A program made the position numbers and the translations under genes. The notes beneath the pieces are model-generated. The model had not been told where the DNA came from. It made no database searches and saw nothing but the letters and a program-made list of their open reading frames with translations. This document shows, one piece after another, positions 63,883-64,000 of a stretch of DNA of 64,000 nt. The stretch is from Isoetes taiwanensis (lineage: Eukaryota > Streptophyta > Lycopodiopsida > Isoetales > Isoetaceae). The first letter of the stretch is position 1, and the number at the start of each line of letters is the position of its first letter. The DNA lies in NCBI GenBank assembly GCA_021234155.1, contig JAJEKV010000428.1, positions 124,001-188,000 of the forward strand, written 5' to 3'.

Positions 63883-64000
63883 TCAACCTGGACCTCCGGC
63901 CTTCTTAACCTTGTTCTTACTCTTGGGTCCTTGAGATTTAGTCCCAGGGTCCACCCCTGACCCACCATAGCCGAGCTTGGCTGCCGGCTGCTACTGTAAC
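63883..64000 (-). CDS. Last exon of an upstream neighbour gene (window-truncated)
   Basis: Minus-strand frame open from the window edge to TGA at 63885-63883: KLGYGGSGVDPGTKSQGPKS then KNKVKKAGGPG. Gly/Lys-rich tail of a soluble, basic protein. A possible acceptor (GTTACAG) lies at the very edge. Family not identifiable from the tail. It runs in the same direction as the transporter gene. Confidence 0.45.

Noticed and set aside
63529-63886. Two overlapping ~63-codon minus-strand frames between the last two genes
   Set aside because: They start at non-ATG codons and lie in the expected 5' UTR/3' UTR interval; no domain.

Overview
The window looks like nuclear DNA of a land plant: AT-rich, intron-containing, gene-poor and full of transposable elements. 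The firmest evidence is a complete, correctly spliced NAT11/12-type nucleobase-ascorbate transporter gene at the right end (59717-63466, minus strand, 10 exons, 681 codons), with plant-style GT-AG introns of 73-511 nt. Pieces of other plant-type genes are present: the 3' end of a USB1-like U6 snRNA phosphodiesterase, an SGT1-like TPR exon and PPR relics. I cannot name the species; compact introns and this repeat content would fit a seed-free plant, but that is a guess.

Layout. 0-2.7 kb: minus-strand copies of a repeat family (called A here), including a ~994-bp tandem duplication, ending in a (TA)n tract. 3.4-4.9 kb: a small unrecognised plus-strand gene model. 5.5-9.2 kb: a head-to-tail chain of A elements separated by TA microsatellites. 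10.4-14.2 kb: an unrecognised minus-strand multi-exon gene. 15.0-15.5 kb: a B-type relative of A. 16.9-20.4 kb: a broken autonomous Helitron (Rep/HUH nuclease plus PIF1-like helicase). 21.7-24.3 kb: more A arrays, near-identical to those at 5.6-8.8 kb but in a different order. 24.7-33 kb: the USB1-like 3' exon and unresolved sequence, then B at 33.0-33.5 kb. 33.5-41.4 kb: mostly unexplained, with a SINE-like patch and PPR relics. 41.7-42.6 kb: two B elements in inverted orientation around a ~165-bp (TA)n. 43.7-44.5 kb: orphan exons, one SGT1-like. 49.7-51 kb: local tandem repeats. 51.1-53.2 kb: A head, B elements and a 166-codon ORF. 54.6 kb: an isolated exon. 56.9-58.3 kb: a full-length minus-strand A element. 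59.7-64 kb: the NAT gene and the last exon of its upstream neighbour.

The most unusual content is the A/B repeat system. These elements end in short inverted termini ((TA)n-CAAGT on one side, (TA)n-CAATTAT on the other), sit in TA microsatellites, chain head-to-tail and carry hairpins near the ends. In family A there is an internal array whose GAATC/GATTC cores recur at 10, 10 and 11 bp (a 31-bp unit averaging 10.33 bp, close to one DNA helical turn). They encode nothing recognisable. They could be Micron-like MITEs or Helitron-related non-autonomous elements; the sequence alone does not decide. Most other genes here are single exons or decayed copies, so the window reads as a repeat-dominated region with one clearly functional gene.
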